Assembly (NCBI RefSeq): GCF_029760855.1
Contig: NZ_SOSI01000004.1
Location: 1 to 64,000 of the forward strand
DNA: 64,000 nucleotides
Source of the DNA: Erythrobacter litoralis
Lineage (GTDB): Bacteria; Pseudomonadota; Alphaproteobacteria; Sphingomonadales; Sphingomonadaceae
Direction of reading: 5' to 3'
A program made the position numbers and the translations under genes. The notes beneath the pieces are model-generated. The model made no database searches. It saw nothing but the letters and a program-made list of their open reading frames with translations, and was not told the DNA's origin. Of this stretch, positions 18,799 to 27,387 are shown one piece after another (the first letter of the stretch is position 1; every line of letters begins with the position of its first letter).

Positions 18799-19692
18799 TC
18801 AGAGATCCTCGGGCGGCTCCAGCCCTTCGTTGCGGTAGGCCGCGACCAGCGTATTGCGCAGCAGCACCGCGATGGTCATCGGGCCGACGCCGCCCGGTAC
18901 CGGCGTGATCGCCCCAGCACGCGCCTTGGCCCCGGCATAGTCGACGTCGCCGACCAGCCGGCCTTTCTCTTCCCCCTCGGCAGGCGGCAGGCGGTTGATG
19001 CCGACATCGATTACGGTCGCACCGTCCTTAAGCCAGTCGGCCTTGACCATCTCCGCCCGGCCCACAGCGGCAACGACGATATCCGCGCGCCCCACAACTG
19101 CGGGCAGGTCCTTCGTGCGGCTGTGCGCGATGGTGATGGTGGCGTTCGCGTCGAGCAGCAATTGCGCCATCGGCTTGCCGACGATGTTCGAGCGGCCGAT
19201 CACGACCGCTTCCAAGCCTGACAGATCGCCCAACCGGTCGGTCAGGAGCATCATGCAGCCGAGCGGGGTACAGGGCACGAAGCCGCTCTGCCCGACCGCC
19301 AGCCGTCCCGCATTGGTGACATGGAAACCGTCCACGTCCTTGTCGGGACTGATCGCCGCGATCACCGCCTGCTCGTCGATCCCGTCCGGCAGAGGAAGCT
19401 GGACGAGGATGCCGTCTACCGCATTGTCCTTATTCAGCCGTTCGACGAGAACCAACAATTCTGTCGCATCCGTATCGGCGGACAGACGATGCTCGTAGCT
19501 TTCCATGCCGGCCGCCACCGTCGCGCGGTGTTTGGAGCGAACATAGACCTGGCTTGCGGGATCCTCGCCGACCAGCACCACGGCGAGGCCGGCCTTACGG
19601 CCTGCAGCCTTAGTAAAAGCGTGGGCCTGTTCGCCCACACGCTCGCGCAGCTTCGCGGCGAAAGCCTTCCCGTCGATGATTTCGGCGGTCAT
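18799..19692 (-). CDS. folD: Methylenetetrahydrofolate dehydrogenase / methenyltetrahydrofolate cyclohydrolase
   Basis: A 297-residue bifunctional enzyme of one-carbon metabolism that interconverts 5,10-methylene- and 10-formyl-tetrahydrofolate with NADP. Signatures present: [17 protein letters not shown] with the catalytic lysine, [38 protein letters not shown], and the NADP loop [17 protein letters not shown]. The end [19 protein letters not shown] is complete. Its ATG overlaps the YggT stop by 4 bases. Confidence 0.97.
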   Translation of the reverse strand: MTAEIIDGKAFAAKLRERVGEQAHAFTKAAGRKAGLAVVLVGEDPASQVYVRSKHRATVAAGMESYEHRLSADTDATELLVLVERLNKDNAVDGILVQLPLPDGIDEQAVIAAISPDKDVDGFHVTNAGRLAVGQSGFVPCTPLGCMMLLTDRLGDLSGLEAVVIGRSNIVGKPMAQLLLDANATITIAHSRTKDLPAVVGRADIVVAAVGRAEMVKADWLKDGATVIDVGINRLPPAEGEEKGRLVGDVDYAGAKARAGAITPVPGGVGPMTIAVLLRNTLVAAYRNEGLEPPEDL

Positions 19693-19982
19693 GCGCTGGC
19701 CGAAATGATGCTCGAGAGGACGATGAGGAGGGCGTTCAGCGCCAGGATCAGCACGATGGGCGAAAAATCGATCGCGCCCGTATTGGGCAGGAACCGCCGA
19801 ATAGGGCGCAGCAACGGATCGAGCAGCCGGTTGATACCTTCGTAGAAGCTCATCAAGAATTCGTTGCGGCTGACCACGTTGAACGCGAACAGCAGGCCGA
19901 TCACGAACTGGATGATGATCAGCATGATCAACACGTTCACGATCATCGATACGATGTCATAAATTGCGACGAGCGCTTGCAT
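19689..19982 (-). CDS. YggT family membrane protein
   Basis: A 97-residue protein with two hydrophobic segments (about residues 7-34 and 73-95) separated by the YggT core: [47 protein letters not shown]. The NTGAIDFSP motif is very typical. YggT proteins are implicated in K+ or osmotic homeostasis and in plastid/cytochrome assembly relatives; the precise role is unsettled. Same strand and overlapping with folD. Confidence 0.93.
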   Translation of the reverse strand: MQALVAIYDIVSMIVNVLIMLIIIQFVIGLLFAFNVVSRNEFLMSFYEGINRLLDPLLRPIRRFLPNTGAIDFSPIVLILALNALLIVLSSIISASA

Positions 19983-20067
19983 GGGCCCTACCCGTTTCCG
20001 TCCTGCATGAGTGAAAGTGTCAGCGTCCTACACATGTAGCACGCCGAGCGCCAACCCCGAATGAACG

Positions 20068-20955
20068 CTATTCCGCGCGGATCAGCGTACCCGCCCCGCT
20101 GGCAGTGAAGAATTCCAGCAACATTGCGTGCGGCACCCGCCCATCGAGCACCACCGCCGCTTCGCAGCCTGCTTCCACCGCCCGGACGCAGGTTTCGAGC
20201 TTGGGAATCATGCCGCCGGTAATCGTGCCCTCGCGCCGCAGCTTGGCGATGGCGGCAGGCGTCAGATCGGTAAGAAGCTCGCCGTCCGCATCCAGCACGC
20301 CGCTCACGTCGGTCAGCAGCAGCAAGCGGGCCGCGCCGATCGCGGCGGCGAGCGCGCCCGCCATCGTGTCGGCGTTGATGTTGTAGGTATGTCCGTCCTC
20401 GCCTGCGCCGATCGGGGCGACCACCGGAATCATGCCCGCCGCCGCCGTCGTCTCCAGCACCGTGACGTCCACCGCGCTCGGTTCGCCGACGAAGCCCAGG
20501 TCCAGCACTTCCTCGATCGCGCTGCCCTCGTGCTTCACGGTGCGCGACAGCTTGCGCGCGGTCACCAGTCCGGCATCCTTGCCCGAAAGGCCCACCGCCT
20601 TGCCCCCTGCCTTCGCAATCGAGCCGACGATCGCCTTGTTGATCGCACCGGAGAGGACCATTTCGGCGATCTCCGCCGTCGCCTTGTCGGTGACGCGCAG
20701 GCCATCAACAAAGCGGCTTTCGACGCCCAGCTTGCTCAACATCGCGCCGATTTGCGGGCCGCCGCCGTGGACAACCACCGGATTGATGCCGACCGCCTTC
20801 AAGAGCACCACATCCTCGGCGAATTCGCGAGCTGCCCGCTCGTCGCCCATGGCGTTGCCGCCGTATTTCACAACGAAGGTGCGCCCGGCATAGCGCTGAA
20901 AGTAAGGCAACGCCTCGATCAGCGTTTCCGCTTTGGCATGGATGTCGGGTATCAT
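20068..20955 (-). CDS. argB: Acetylglutamate kinase
   Basis: A 295-residue amino-acid kinase that phosphorylates N-acetylglutamate in arginine synthesis. It shows [12 protein letters not shown] (phosphate-binding lysine and glycines), [14 protein letters not shown], the substrate stretch [42 protein letters not shown], and the end [17 protein letters not shown]. An N-terminal helix ([21 protein letters not shown]) typical of arginine-sensitive hexameric kinases is present, so feedback inhibition by arginine is expected by family. Confidence 0.97.
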   Translation of the reverse strand: MIPDIHAKAETLIEALPYFQRYAGRTFVVKYGGNAMGDERAAREFAEDVVLLKAVGINPVVVHGGGPQIGAMLSKLGVESRFVDGLRVTDKATAEIAEMVLSGAINKAIVGSIAKAGGKAVGLSGKDAGLVTARKLSRTVKHEGSAIEEVLDLGFVGEPSAVDVTVLETTAAAGMIPVVAPIGAGEDGHTYNINADTMAGALAAAIGAARLLLLTDVSGVLDADGELLTDLTPAAIAKLRREGTITGGMIPKLETCVRAVEAGCEAAVVLDGRVPHAMLLEFFTASGAGTLIRAE

Positions 20956-21036
20956 AGACGTCTGCTTCGCGAGATTAGGTCGCGCGCGCCATATCGACCC
21001 GACTATCCACGCGCCAGCATCATCGGATAATTTCCG

Positions 21037-21663
21037 TCAGGTGCAGCGGTAAACGGTCAGACCCTGCGTATTGCTCAGGGCATTGTTCTGCCGACCACGA
21101 ACGTTGAATGCGCTTTCGTACCGGATCGTCGGAGGATCGAAAAATGCCGTCGAGACGAGGGGCTGATATTTGTATTCGACCTCGACGAACATCACCGCAG
21201 TTCCCGTCGCAGCCGTTATTCGTGCCCCTGATCCGAGACCGTCCTTGAGGGATGCATTATTCGCGCCATCGCCTTCTTTCCCGTAAGCGGGTTTGACCGC
21301 GCGGTCCTCGCCCCAGCACCGTTGCCATCTGATCGTCTGCCCGCGTCTAGCATCGTTGGTTTGCCGGTTATCTTCCAGCGACGACAGAACCATCCGGCCA
21401 TGTGGTTTGAAGTTCAGACCTTCGCCAATCACTTCCGCACCGGCGAAAACCTCATGAATATTTGCTTCGTCGATACCGGCGGTAACACGACCAGCGTTAT
21501 CGGCAACGCTCATTGCCATCTGGCTCACTCGCATATGGCTCAATGCAAGATTGGCGAGTTCGAGACCCGTCAGAACGAGAGTCAGGAACAATGGAACAGC
21601 CATCGCAAACTCGATCAGTGCGACGCCATCCTCGTTACGCGAAATCCTCAAAAGCTTACGCAC
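21037..21663 (-). CDS. TadE/TadG-like pseudopilin
   Basis: A 208-residue protein beginning with a class III-like pseudopilin leader: a short basic N terminus (MRKLLRISRNEDGVALIEFAMAVPLFLTLVLTGLEL) with the TadE-type glutamate in the hydrophobic helix. The rest is a periplasmic beta-rich domain with few family signatures; it ends in a paired-cysteine region with TVYRC near the C terminus. It starts with GTG and overlaps the upstream tadE-like stop by 8 bases. Minor pilins of this group are needed to assemble Flp pili; the core tad machinery (cpaA-F, tadB/C) is not in the window. Confidence 0.83.
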   Translation of the reverse strand: MRKLLRISRNEDGVALIEFAMAVPLFLTLVLTGLELANLALSHMRVSQMAMSVADNAGRVTAGIDEANIHEVFAGAEVIGEGLNFKPHGRMVLSSLEDNRQTNDARRGQTIRWQRCWGEDRAVKPAYGKEGDGANNASLKDGLGSGARITAATGTAVMFVEVEYKYQPLVSTAFFDPPTIRYESAFNVRGRQNNALSNTQGLTVYRCT

Positions 21664-22273
21664 AAATCACCCCCGGTGCGACCTGATCGTCATAGGGCTG
21701 GTTGCGCACAGCCGTCTGAAAGCTGTACGAAAGTTCGTCCGGCACGGAAGGAAGAAAGGCATGGACGGGAAAGAGGCGCGGCATTGTCAGAGTCGCAGTA
21801 TAAAACACCACGTCGTTCGCGCCGCGATTTCCTGATGATCCCGCATCCAGATCGTATTGTCCGTTGCCGTTTGCATCCTCCCAGCAATCGCCATCGCTCG
21901 CATCAAACTTCCCATTTTCATTATGGTCGGTCATCAACCGCTCCGGATTGCCGATATCGGAGAAGTCGAAATAGCTTTTCTGTGTAACCTTGATCTCCGA
22001 ACCGGGCGCCACCACGCTTGCCCGGATCATGTTCTCGACTTGCTCTTCGATACTATCGCCATCGACACCGATGATCGGGTTCTCGACTGATGCAGTACGC
22101 GCAGCATCGTTGAGCGAACCCTGCATCATCGCACGCAGGTAGCTTTGATAACCGAAATCGAGGCCGCCAATTACCATCACCAGCATTGGCAGGGCGATGA
22201 GTGCGAATTCGACGATTGTGACGCCGGACTCGTCCTGAGCAAAGCGCCGAAGCGGTTTTGAAAGAAGGGTCAT
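21656..22273 (-). CDS. TadE-like pseudopilin
   Basis: A 205-residue protein with the TadE N-terminal signature, RFAQDESGVTIVEFALIALPMLVMVIGGLDFGYQSYLRAMMQGSLNDAART, in which the glutamate of VEFALI is the conserved one. The periplasmic part has SYFDFSDIGNPERLMTDHNENGKFDASDGDCWEDANGNGQYDLDAGS, which contains two dense Asp/Asn runs of EF-hand-like or dockerin-like form, so calcium binding is possible. Its start overlaps the stop of the vWA pilin gene by 4 bases. Confidence 0.87.
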   Translation of the reverse strand: MTLLSKPLRRFAQDESGVTIVEFALIALPMLVMVIGGLDFGYQSYLRAMMQGSLNDAARTASVENPIIGVDGDSIEEQVENMIRASVVAPGSEIKVTQKSYFDFSDIGNPERLMTDHNENGKFDASDGDCWEDANGNGQYDLDAGSSGNRGANDVVFYTATLTMPRLFPVHAFLPSVPDELSYSFQTAVRNQPYDDQVAPGVICA

Positions 22274-23889
22274 CGCGTCAACCTCAAGTTTCCGATACCA
22301 CGACCGATCGTTTCGAAGACCTGTTCAAGATCGGATCCGTCGGATGTCCAGAAATGCGCGGGGCTCGTCGCGCAGCGTGCAATGTCGTCAGTGTTGTCCT
22401 CATCCAAGGCGATCACCCAGACGGTCACGCCGCGCGCACGAACGATGTTGCAGATCGACTGGAAACGCGAGATGTGGATGTCGTCGAGTGTCCCGCTCCC
22501 CCGCATGCGGTTTTGCAAAGCCTGGATACCGAAAGCGGAATAAAGGGTTTCGCCAGTGTCGAGAGCACCGTCGGTCATGAAGACGATATGTTGGTCGACA
22601 GGAAAATTATTGCGTTCTTCAGGGTTTAGACTGGCAAAGAATCCGGTCCGCGAAATTAAGCGCGCCCCCCAAAGCATACCGATATCGTGATAAGTGCCGC
22701 CCGTTACTCGGGCAGTTGCATTATTTATAGCAGTTTTGAAGTCGTTTTCGCTTCCATAAGTAAGGAAATGCGTTGCCTCACTTGGGCAGCCGGTCTGGAT
22801 CCATCGATTCCCGATGTTCCAGAAAGCTGTTCCCCCGCTTGTCGCCGAACCGTCGTTTTCGTGACGTGAGGAATCCGTTCTCGCGCTGTCGTAGCGCCCG
22901 AACTGCCGCTCCGTGTCGTTGTCGGTGCGTGCACGAAGATCGATATCGTTGGTCGAGACACTATTCCCGATCCGGATCGGTGTGTCGCCGTTGCCGATCG
23001 ACGAGCGCTCTTCGATACACCCATCACCACTCGTCCGGAATGCACTTTTGCTACGCCATTTCGAGATGTTGGCTGCAAACCGCTTCTCTCCCGGAATGAA
23101 TTCGGCAGCGTAACGATACCCTCGATCACCATTGTAATACCCAGCCGGAGGCGGCTTGTTTTCCTGAACGACTGTCTCGCAGTACCAATTCGAATATGGG
23201 CGCTTGCAATCCGTGAACCGCCAGGTGCCATCGACGTATAGTTGGCGATCGATGATATCCCGATCATTCAGCATTCGACCGACATTGACTGTGTGGGAAT
23301 AGGGCACGATGCCATATCGCGTAGTTGCTCCGGCCAAGGTATCGTCAAGCGCACGGTACAGGCCCATTGCCCCTTTACGTAGCCGTTCGATCTTGGATAT
23401 CCCGCCGATTGCACTGGGGGGCTCCAGCATCGAGCCGGTCACGTCGAGGACAAGCATCACGTCGTTGTTACCGAAATCGCGCGTCGCGTCGCAGGCGACC
23501 GAAACATCGGCTTCGTCAAAGCCGAATATGGACATCAAAGGAGTCGGTACGGTTACGCTGGCGGAGCCATTGATCTGCGCCAGATCCTGATCCTGACTGA
23601 TCCTGAAAACCAGGTCCTCGGTCCCGAGCGTGCCTTCCGGAAAGTTGAAATTGAAGAACTTGTTCGCTTCCTGCTTGACGCTGTTATCGAAGTTCGTCCC
23701 CTGCATGATCTGCCGCCCGGCGAGGGCGGCCGCGTCGCAGGCGTTCTGCAGTTTCGCCTTGGCCATGTAGGCGACCGAGAGGTCGACGGCGGTGCCGATG
23801 GTCATCAGCATCGGGACGAGGGCGCCGGCGAAAATCATGAGGGCGTTGCCGCTCACATCGTCGCGAATCTGCTTGAGAAAGTTCTTCAT
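22270..23889 (-). CDS. TadG-like pseudopilin with von Willebrand A domain
   Basis: A 539-residue protein. The N terminus (MKNFLKQIRDDVSGNALMIFAGALVPMLMTIGTAVDLSVAYMAKAKLQNACDAAALAGRQ) is the Tad/Flp assembly N-terminal signature: one membrane helix then the TadG-like helix. From about residue 150 a von Willebrand A domain carries a MIDAS (VMLVLDVTGSM) with later MTDGALDTGE and VIALDEDNTDD. Such proteins are surface or periplasmic adhesion subunits linked with Flp pili. The ATG at 23889 directly precedes the basic-hydrophobic leader; an earlier in-frame start would put 14 unrelated residues before it. First gene of the three-gene cluster. Confidence 0.88.
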   Translation of the reverse strand: MKNFLKQIRDDVSGNALMIFAGALVPMLMTIGTAVDLSVAYMAKAKLQNACDAAALAGRQIMQGTNFDNSVKQEANKFFNFNFPEGTLGTEDLVFRISQDQDLAQINGSASVTVPTPLMSIFGFDEADVSVACDATRDFGNNDVMLVLDVTGSMLEPPSAIGGISKIERLRKGAMGLYRALDDTLAGATTRYGIVPYSHTVNVGRMLNDRDIIDRQLYVDGTWRFTDCKRPYSNWYCETVVQENKPPPAGYYNGDRGYRYAAEFIPGEKRFAANISKWRSKSAFRTSGDGCIEERSSIGNGDTPIRIGNSVSTNDIDLRARTDNDTERQFGRYDSARTDSSRHENDGSATSGGTAFWNIGNRWIQTGCPSEATHFLTYGSENDFKTAINNATARVTGGTYHDIGMLWGARLISRTGFFASLNPEERNNFPVDQHIVFMTDGALDTGETLYSAFGIQALQNRMRGSGTLDDIHISRFQSICNIVRARGVTVWVIALDEDNTDDIARCATSPAHFWTSDGSDLEQVFETIGRGIGNLRLTR

Positions 23890-24163
23890 AAGGCCCTGCG
23901 CGAAGTGAATAACTCTGCGAAGGTGGGCCAAAGAGGTTGAGAATTTCCCCGCCGGATGTGGTTAACGAAGTCTTGCGGGCGGGGCCGCCCCATGCGTGTT
24001 GGACGAATGTCGGACCCGCCCCTCGCCAGGTCCTACCCGATGGAACACATGGAACACGGTCCAAGGGACGAAAACCGCCGGCCCCCGCGCGCGCCCTTTC
24101 CCCGATCCGCCCTACGCGCGCGACGCCACCGTAGGAAAGGCGCAGCCCCCGTCGTCGCCACGC
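23890..24163. other. Intergenic stretch without a recognisable gene
   Basis: GC-rich spacer between the vWA pilin gene (starting leftward) and the terminator of the PRC-barrel gene. It must contain the promoter of the tad cluster, but I see no convincing operator, repeat or small gene. Reading frames through it are arginine- and proline-rich and have no coding look. Confidence 0.5.
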
Positions 24164-24194
24164 AAAAAGGGGCGCCGACCCACGCCGACGCCCC
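24164..24194 (-). terminator. Rho-independent terminator of the PRC-barrel gene
   Basis: On the minus strand GGGGCGTCG pairs with CGGCGCCCC (9 bp with one G-T) around an 8-base loop and is followed by TTTTT. It lies about 20 bases after the stop of the PRC-barrel gene. Confidence 0.75.
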
Positions 24195-24215
24195 CCTTCT
24201 TAAAGCTTGCCAAAA

Positions 24216-24536
24216 TCACACCGTGCGGCGGCGCACTCTGGTGTAGCTTGCGGGCGAGGCGGCAGCCGCATCCCGGTAGATCACGTGGTCGCTGTGAATG
24301 TCGATATTGTCGACCGGCACCGTGCGCCCGTCGGTCAGGCGGAGGGCCAGCACGTGCTCGCCGTCCTTGTCGACCAGCATGTCCTCGACCTTGCCGTATT
24401 CCTCGCCGGTGGCGGAGCGGACGGGATAGCCGCGAATGTCTTGATCCTCGTTGACCAATTGCCAGTCCGACAGGCTTTCGAGCTTGCCGAACCGGTCGCT
24501 ATCGAGATCGCTGTTGTGATTGTCGTGATGGGTCAT
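24216..24536 (-). CDS. PRC-barrel domain protein
   Basis: A 106-residue protein of the PRC-barrel group common in sphingomonads: WQLVNEDQDIRGYPVRSATGEEYGKVEDMLVDKDGEHVLALRLTDGRTVPVDNIDIHSDHVIYRD. A 25-residue histidine- and aspartate-rich polar N terminus precedes it, and a basic RVRRRTV tail follows. Such proteins are typically stress-induced and may bind membrane or nucleic acid surfaces; no reaction is known. 13 bases downstream of the next gene on the same strand, with a terminator behind it. Confidence 0.88.
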   Translation of the reverse strand: MTHHDNHNSDLDSDRFGKLESLSDWQLVNEDQDIRGYPVRSATGEEYGKVEDMLVDKDGEHVLALRLTDGRTVPVDNIDIHSDHVIYRDAAAASPASYTRVRRRTV

Positions 24537-24549
24537 TGTCTATCCTCTT

Positions 24550-25059
24550 TCAGTTTACGACGTTCACGCTCGATGCGCGGATCATGATTTGCGAATTGTC
24601 GCGGACTTCCTGGCTGACCGATGTCGGAACATCGCCTTCGTAATTCTCGACCATGCCTTCGATCGAGACGTTCGAACCGGGGTTCACGTCGACCTGGCCC
24701 TCGGTGGGCGTATCGGGCGTGGGATATTCGTCGAACATCACCAGCGTCTCGTTCGCGCCTTCGCCGACGGTGAAGCCTTCATCGCCCACCACTTCGTTCA
24801 CGGCCACGCTATCGAGGCGGACCTGCCGCCCGACCAGTGCGGTGCCGCCCGAAAGCGCGGCGAGCGTGGTGATGACTTCGCCTTCGGGATTGGTCTGCGT
24901 ATCGGCGGCCACGGTATCGGTCTCGGTCGCGGCATAATCGACCGCCTCGTCGTCGTTCGCCGCGAACAGCCACCACAGAAGGGCGAGGATGCCCAGTATC
25001 AGCAGCACCCACCAGATCCAGCTGGTGGAGGATTTCTTCTCTACGGGAATGTCTGCCAT
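24550..25059 (-). CDS. Membrane-anchored protein with possible OB-like domain
   Basis: A 169-residue protein with one membrane helix near the N terminus (about residues 12-32, STSWIWWVLLILGILALLWWLFA), an acidic threonine-rich linker, and an outer domain (ALVGRQVRLDSVAVNEVVGDEGFTVGEGANETLVMFDE..GSNVSIEGMVENYEG). The strand pattern suggests a small OB-like beta-barrel, but I do not recognise a named family. AGAGGAGA lies before the ATG. Shares a transcript with the PRC-barrel gene by spacing. Confidence 0.75.
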   Translation of the reverse strand: MADIPVEKKSSTSWIWWVLLILGILALLWWLFAANDDEAVDYAATETDTVAADTQTNPEGEVITTLAALSGGTALVGRQVRLDSVAVNEVVGDEGFTVGEGANETLVMFDEYPTPDTPTEGQVDVNPGSNVSIEGMVENYEGDVPTSVSQEVRDNSQIMIRASSVNVVN

Positions 25060-25192
25060 TACGGGTTCTCCTCTCGGAAGCCGCCCGCCGCCCTGTACGG
25101 CAGGTTTCGGTCAACCGATGGGAGACCAGCGGGTTGCAGGGCAGCGTTGTTCCGCAAACCTGAGAATGGCAGTGAGAAAGACCTACGGAGAA

Positions 25193-25237
25193 GGTCGCGC
25201 TTGCCCGGTCCGCGACCAGCGGACCGCAAGGGCGACC
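25193..25237. repeat. Long inverted repeat (stem-loop)
   Basis: Left arm 25193-25213 and right arm 25219-25237 are near-perfect reverse complements (one mismatch and two extra Cs on the left), separated by a 5-base loop (GACCA). The arms read GGTCGC..CTTGC..GGTCCGC. No T run follows on either strand. It lies in a 281-base spacer without a gene. Confidence 0.7.
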
Positions 25238-25284
25238 GCCCGCCCGCAGGCGCCCGCAGCGAAGCGAAGGAACAGCGCCGAGGA

Positions 25285-25306
25285 CGAACCCGCAGATGCG
25301 GGTTCG
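25285..25306. repeat. Perfect 9-bp hairpin
   Basis: CGAACCCGC and GCGGGTTCG are perfect reverse complements around AGAT. On the plus strand it is followed by CAAATCAAAAAACGC. On the minus strand it lies 35 bases beyond the DUF1294 stop but lacks a T run after it, so it is not a standard terminator for that gene. Confidence 0.65.
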
Positions 25307-25340
25307 CAAATCAAAAAACGCGCAGCCGGAACGCCAGCCG

Positions 25341-25637
25341 TCAGAGGAACGAATACAGCGCCAGACCTGCCAGTGACGCTGCCTGAAAGATCGCGATGAC
25401 GTGAAGCTGGGTGGAGAAAGGCTGCTTGCGTGTCTTGTGCCGGAAGACCGCCCGCCCGCTATAGGCGCCGAGCGTGCCGCCGACGAGGGCGAGCGTAAGC
25501 AGATCGGACTCGCTCGTGCGCCGCTTGCCCCGACGCGGACCGGCACCCTCCGCCCGCGCCTTGTCGATCCCGAAGGCTGCGAAGGCCGCGAAATTTATCG
25601 CGGTAAGGTAGTAGGCGAGCAGTTCGAGCGTTGGCAT
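25341..25637 (-). CDS. DUF1294 membrane protein
   Basis: A 98-residue protein with the DUF1294 pattern: an N-terminal helix LLAYYLTAINFAAFAAFGIDKARA, the central RRTSESDLLTLALVGGTLGAYSGRAVFRHKTRKQPF and a C-terminal helix. The invariant RHKTRK motif is intact. Function unknown; in other species the domain is fused to a cold-shock domain, but not here. I take the ATG at 25637, in front of the first helix; a GTG 19 codons earlier is possible. No strong Shine-Dalgarno is visible for either. Confidence 0.85.
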   Translation of the reverse strand: MPTLELLAYYLTAINFAAFAAFGIDKARAEGAGPRRGKRRTSESDLLTLALVGGTLGAYSGRAVFRHKTRKQPFSTQLHVIAIFQAASLAGLALYSFL

Positions 25638-25741
25638 GGGTTCTGGACCGGGATTGGCGGATAGTTTCGCGTAGCGTGGAATGATTAAGACCACGCTACC
25701 CGTTCGGTGCTCTCGGCTAGCTCAATCACGGCCCCTTCACG

Positions 25742-25903
25742 ATGACTGCCCAGATGGATGACCCGACGGACCGCTGCGGCTGCGAACTCAGGATCATCAC
25801 CCGCAAGGCGCCGGACGGAACCAGCGAGGCGCTGGCGGACTTTATGATAGCCTATGGCGACGCGCGGCGGTACTATTGGCTTGGGCGGCAGGGGTGGTGT
25901 TAG
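25742..25903 (+). CDS. Possible small protein or gene remnant, 53 residues
   Basis: A GC-rich open frame, ATG to TAG, reading MTAQMDDPTDRCGCELRI at the start and ending WLGRQGWC. It has three cysteines and many charged residues. Codon use is like the surrounding chromosome and unlike the AT-rich genes whose 3' end it overlaps by 4 bases. It could be a real small gene or the remains of a gene cut when the AT-rich pair arrived. No family recognised, and no clear ribosome site. Confidence 0.25.
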   Translation: MTAQMDDPTDRCGCELRIITRKAPDGTSEALADFMIAYGDARRYYWLGRQGWC

Positions 25904-26451
25904 TTGCTATTCTCATCGGTCGGAAGAGACCGAAGGTAAAGCCGAAACACATTCATCATCTGGCTGATAGCAGCCACAATCAATAGGATAGCATAAACAA
26001 GAAGAAAATTACCTAAAAGTCCAAATAGCATGTTAGTCGTCTTAAACGCGAATTGACATTCGCCAACATAGATCGTTAAATTACAGAAATAAGGAACAGG
26101 CTTTGCAGAGAAGAATATAGCGAGTAATACAGCAAATATCTGTACGACGATAAACCAACAAAAATTTGCGGTAATAGTTGTCAGGTCCGACTCGCCTTTG
26201 GTAATCACATCAATCTTCGACATTTTACGACGAAATTGATCGTCTCCTATTGCTGTCAGGATAGCCAAAGCCGCAAAAGAAAACCCTAATACCGGCGGCA
26301 GGTAATCTGCAATTGTACGACTCCACGCGCCAGAGACAGCATCTCGCCATAGGAGAAAGCTTAAAAACATTGAGATTATGACGTAGGAGGAACTGCGAAA
26401 AGCTTTCCAACCTCCATAGAGAATGAAAATCTCTTTGAGATTGGCCAGCAC
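25900..26451 (-). CDS. Four-helix membrane protein of the AT-rich two-gene island
   Basis: A 183-residue protein with four predicted membrane helices at about residues 22-38, 50-68, 92-116 and 139-165, with the loops and tail charged (DDQFRRKMSKIDVITKGESD; tail LPTDENSN). No family recognised. It starts with GTG only 3 bases after the stop of the DUF4747-like gene, so translation is coupled. Base composition is clearly lower in GC than the neighbours (by eye mid-40s percent against over 60), a sign of transfer. The layout recalls membrane subunits of two-gene defence systems, for instance KwaA of Kiwa, but only in size and topology. Confidence 0.8.
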   Translation of the reverse strand: MLANLKEIFILYGGWKAFRSSSYVIISMFLSFLLWRDAVSGAWSRTIADYLPPVLGFSFAALAILTAIGDDQFRRKMSKIDVITKGESDLTTITANFCWFIVVQIFAVLLAIFFSAKPVPYFCNLTIYVGECQFAFKTTNMLFGLLGNFLLVYAILLIVAAISQMMNVFRLYLRSLPTDENSN

Positions 26452-26454
26452 GGC

Positions 26455-27336
26455 TTAGGCTCGATTCTCGCGGACTCTTGCAACAAGGCGAAGAGCGAGA
26501 GATATAAATTTAGAGATACCGGACACCTCGTCGGGATCGAACATCTCCTGCATTTGCATCGGGTGGTTTGCCGTTCTTATGGTTTTCATCGCCCCATCCT
26601 CCTGCAAATGGCCTTCCACGCTCCCATTTTCAGCTCCTACCTTAGCTAATGCCTCAGTCTTTTCATCGAGATTCAGGTAGCCGTCTTCTTGCGATTTGTA
26701 TTCGATCTTCTCCTCGCGAGCGTTCAATGACGTCAGGCGTGCCTCAACTGCATCGAATTGGAGCGCGGTTAATTCGTCGGGGTTTGGCTTACGGATCGTA
26801 ATTTCTATTCTTCGAAGCGTTTCCGACTCTAAGATACGGTCAAGGACACCATAGTCAGGGATAAGATCAACCTCTACGGGGCCAAATCTTTCAAGGGTTC
26901 GTGAGGATTTTGTGGCTTCTCTGAGCCATTTTAGTACATGGCGTGGGGATAGTCTTTCTGAGTCCGAAAACGTCTCGAATGTAAAAATATGTTCTTGAAC
27001 GAACAAACCACAGTAAAATGCTTCGTAATTCGGCTTTAGGTTCTCTGGAATGTGGATTGCCGCCTTATCGTCATCGTCAGCCTCTTCAAGACTGTTGGTG
27101 TCCAACCAATCTGCGTCTTCAGGGATATCAGTGAAGCGACCCAGCGCGCCCTGAAGGCGCATCCGATCGACCCCTGAATTACCAAAGGATGTTAGAATAA
27201 GATAATCGTTATTGTAAACTCGCACCGGACGACGCTGGCGCAGAAGCGAGCGGAAAAGAGCTTCATAGTCTCTCTTATCTTTATCAACGATGCGTACATT
27301 TAATGCACTAACCGCTAACTTCTGCTCTTGAGCCAA
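26455..27336 (-). CDS. DUF4747-like protein of the AT-rich two-gene island
   Basis: A 293-residue soluble protein. The pattern fits my memory of DUF4747: KLAVSALNVRIVDKDKRDYEALF at the start, a middle IHIPENLKPNYEAFYCGLFVQEHIFTFET, RIEITIRKPNPDELTALQFD, and a C-terminal KTIRTANHPMQMQEMFD. Family assignment is from recall, so moderate. No catalytic motif is evident. It starts with TTG, preceded by GGGGGG about 6 bases away; the next in-frame Met is 56 codons in. AT-rich like its partner downstream, and flanked by GC-rich housekeeping genes. Plausible as the cytosolic part of an accessory or defence module; this is inference. Confidence 0.78.
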   Translation of the reverse strand: MAQEQKLAVSALNVRIVDKDKRDYEALFRSLLRQRRPVRVYNNDYLILTSFGNSGVDRMRLQGALGRFTDIPEDADWLDTNSLEEADDDDKAAIHIPENLKPNYEAFYCGLFVQEHIFTFETFSDSERLSPRHVLKWLREATKSSRTLERFGPVEVDLIPDYGVLDRILESETLRRIEITIRKPNPDELTALQFDAVEARLTSLNAREEKIEYKSQEDGYLNLDEKTEALAKVGAENGSVEGHLQEDGAMKTIRTANHPMQMQEMFDPDEVSGISKFISLALRLVARVRENRA

Positions 27337-27387
27337 ATGCGCCCCCCAGTTTTCGGATTTGTCATCTCATGCGATGCGCACAGAAGG

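Noticed and set aside
24537..25180. EcfG promoter in front of the membrane-anchored protein at 24550-25059
   Set aside because: A GGAAC-N17-CGCT match is present on the minus strand around 25127-25152, but the -10 differs from CGTT, and the rest of the region has several similar weak matches.
25285..25306. Rho-independent terminator for the DUF1294 gene
   Set aside because: The hairpin is perfect, but in the direction of that gene it is followed by TCCTCGG, not by a T run.
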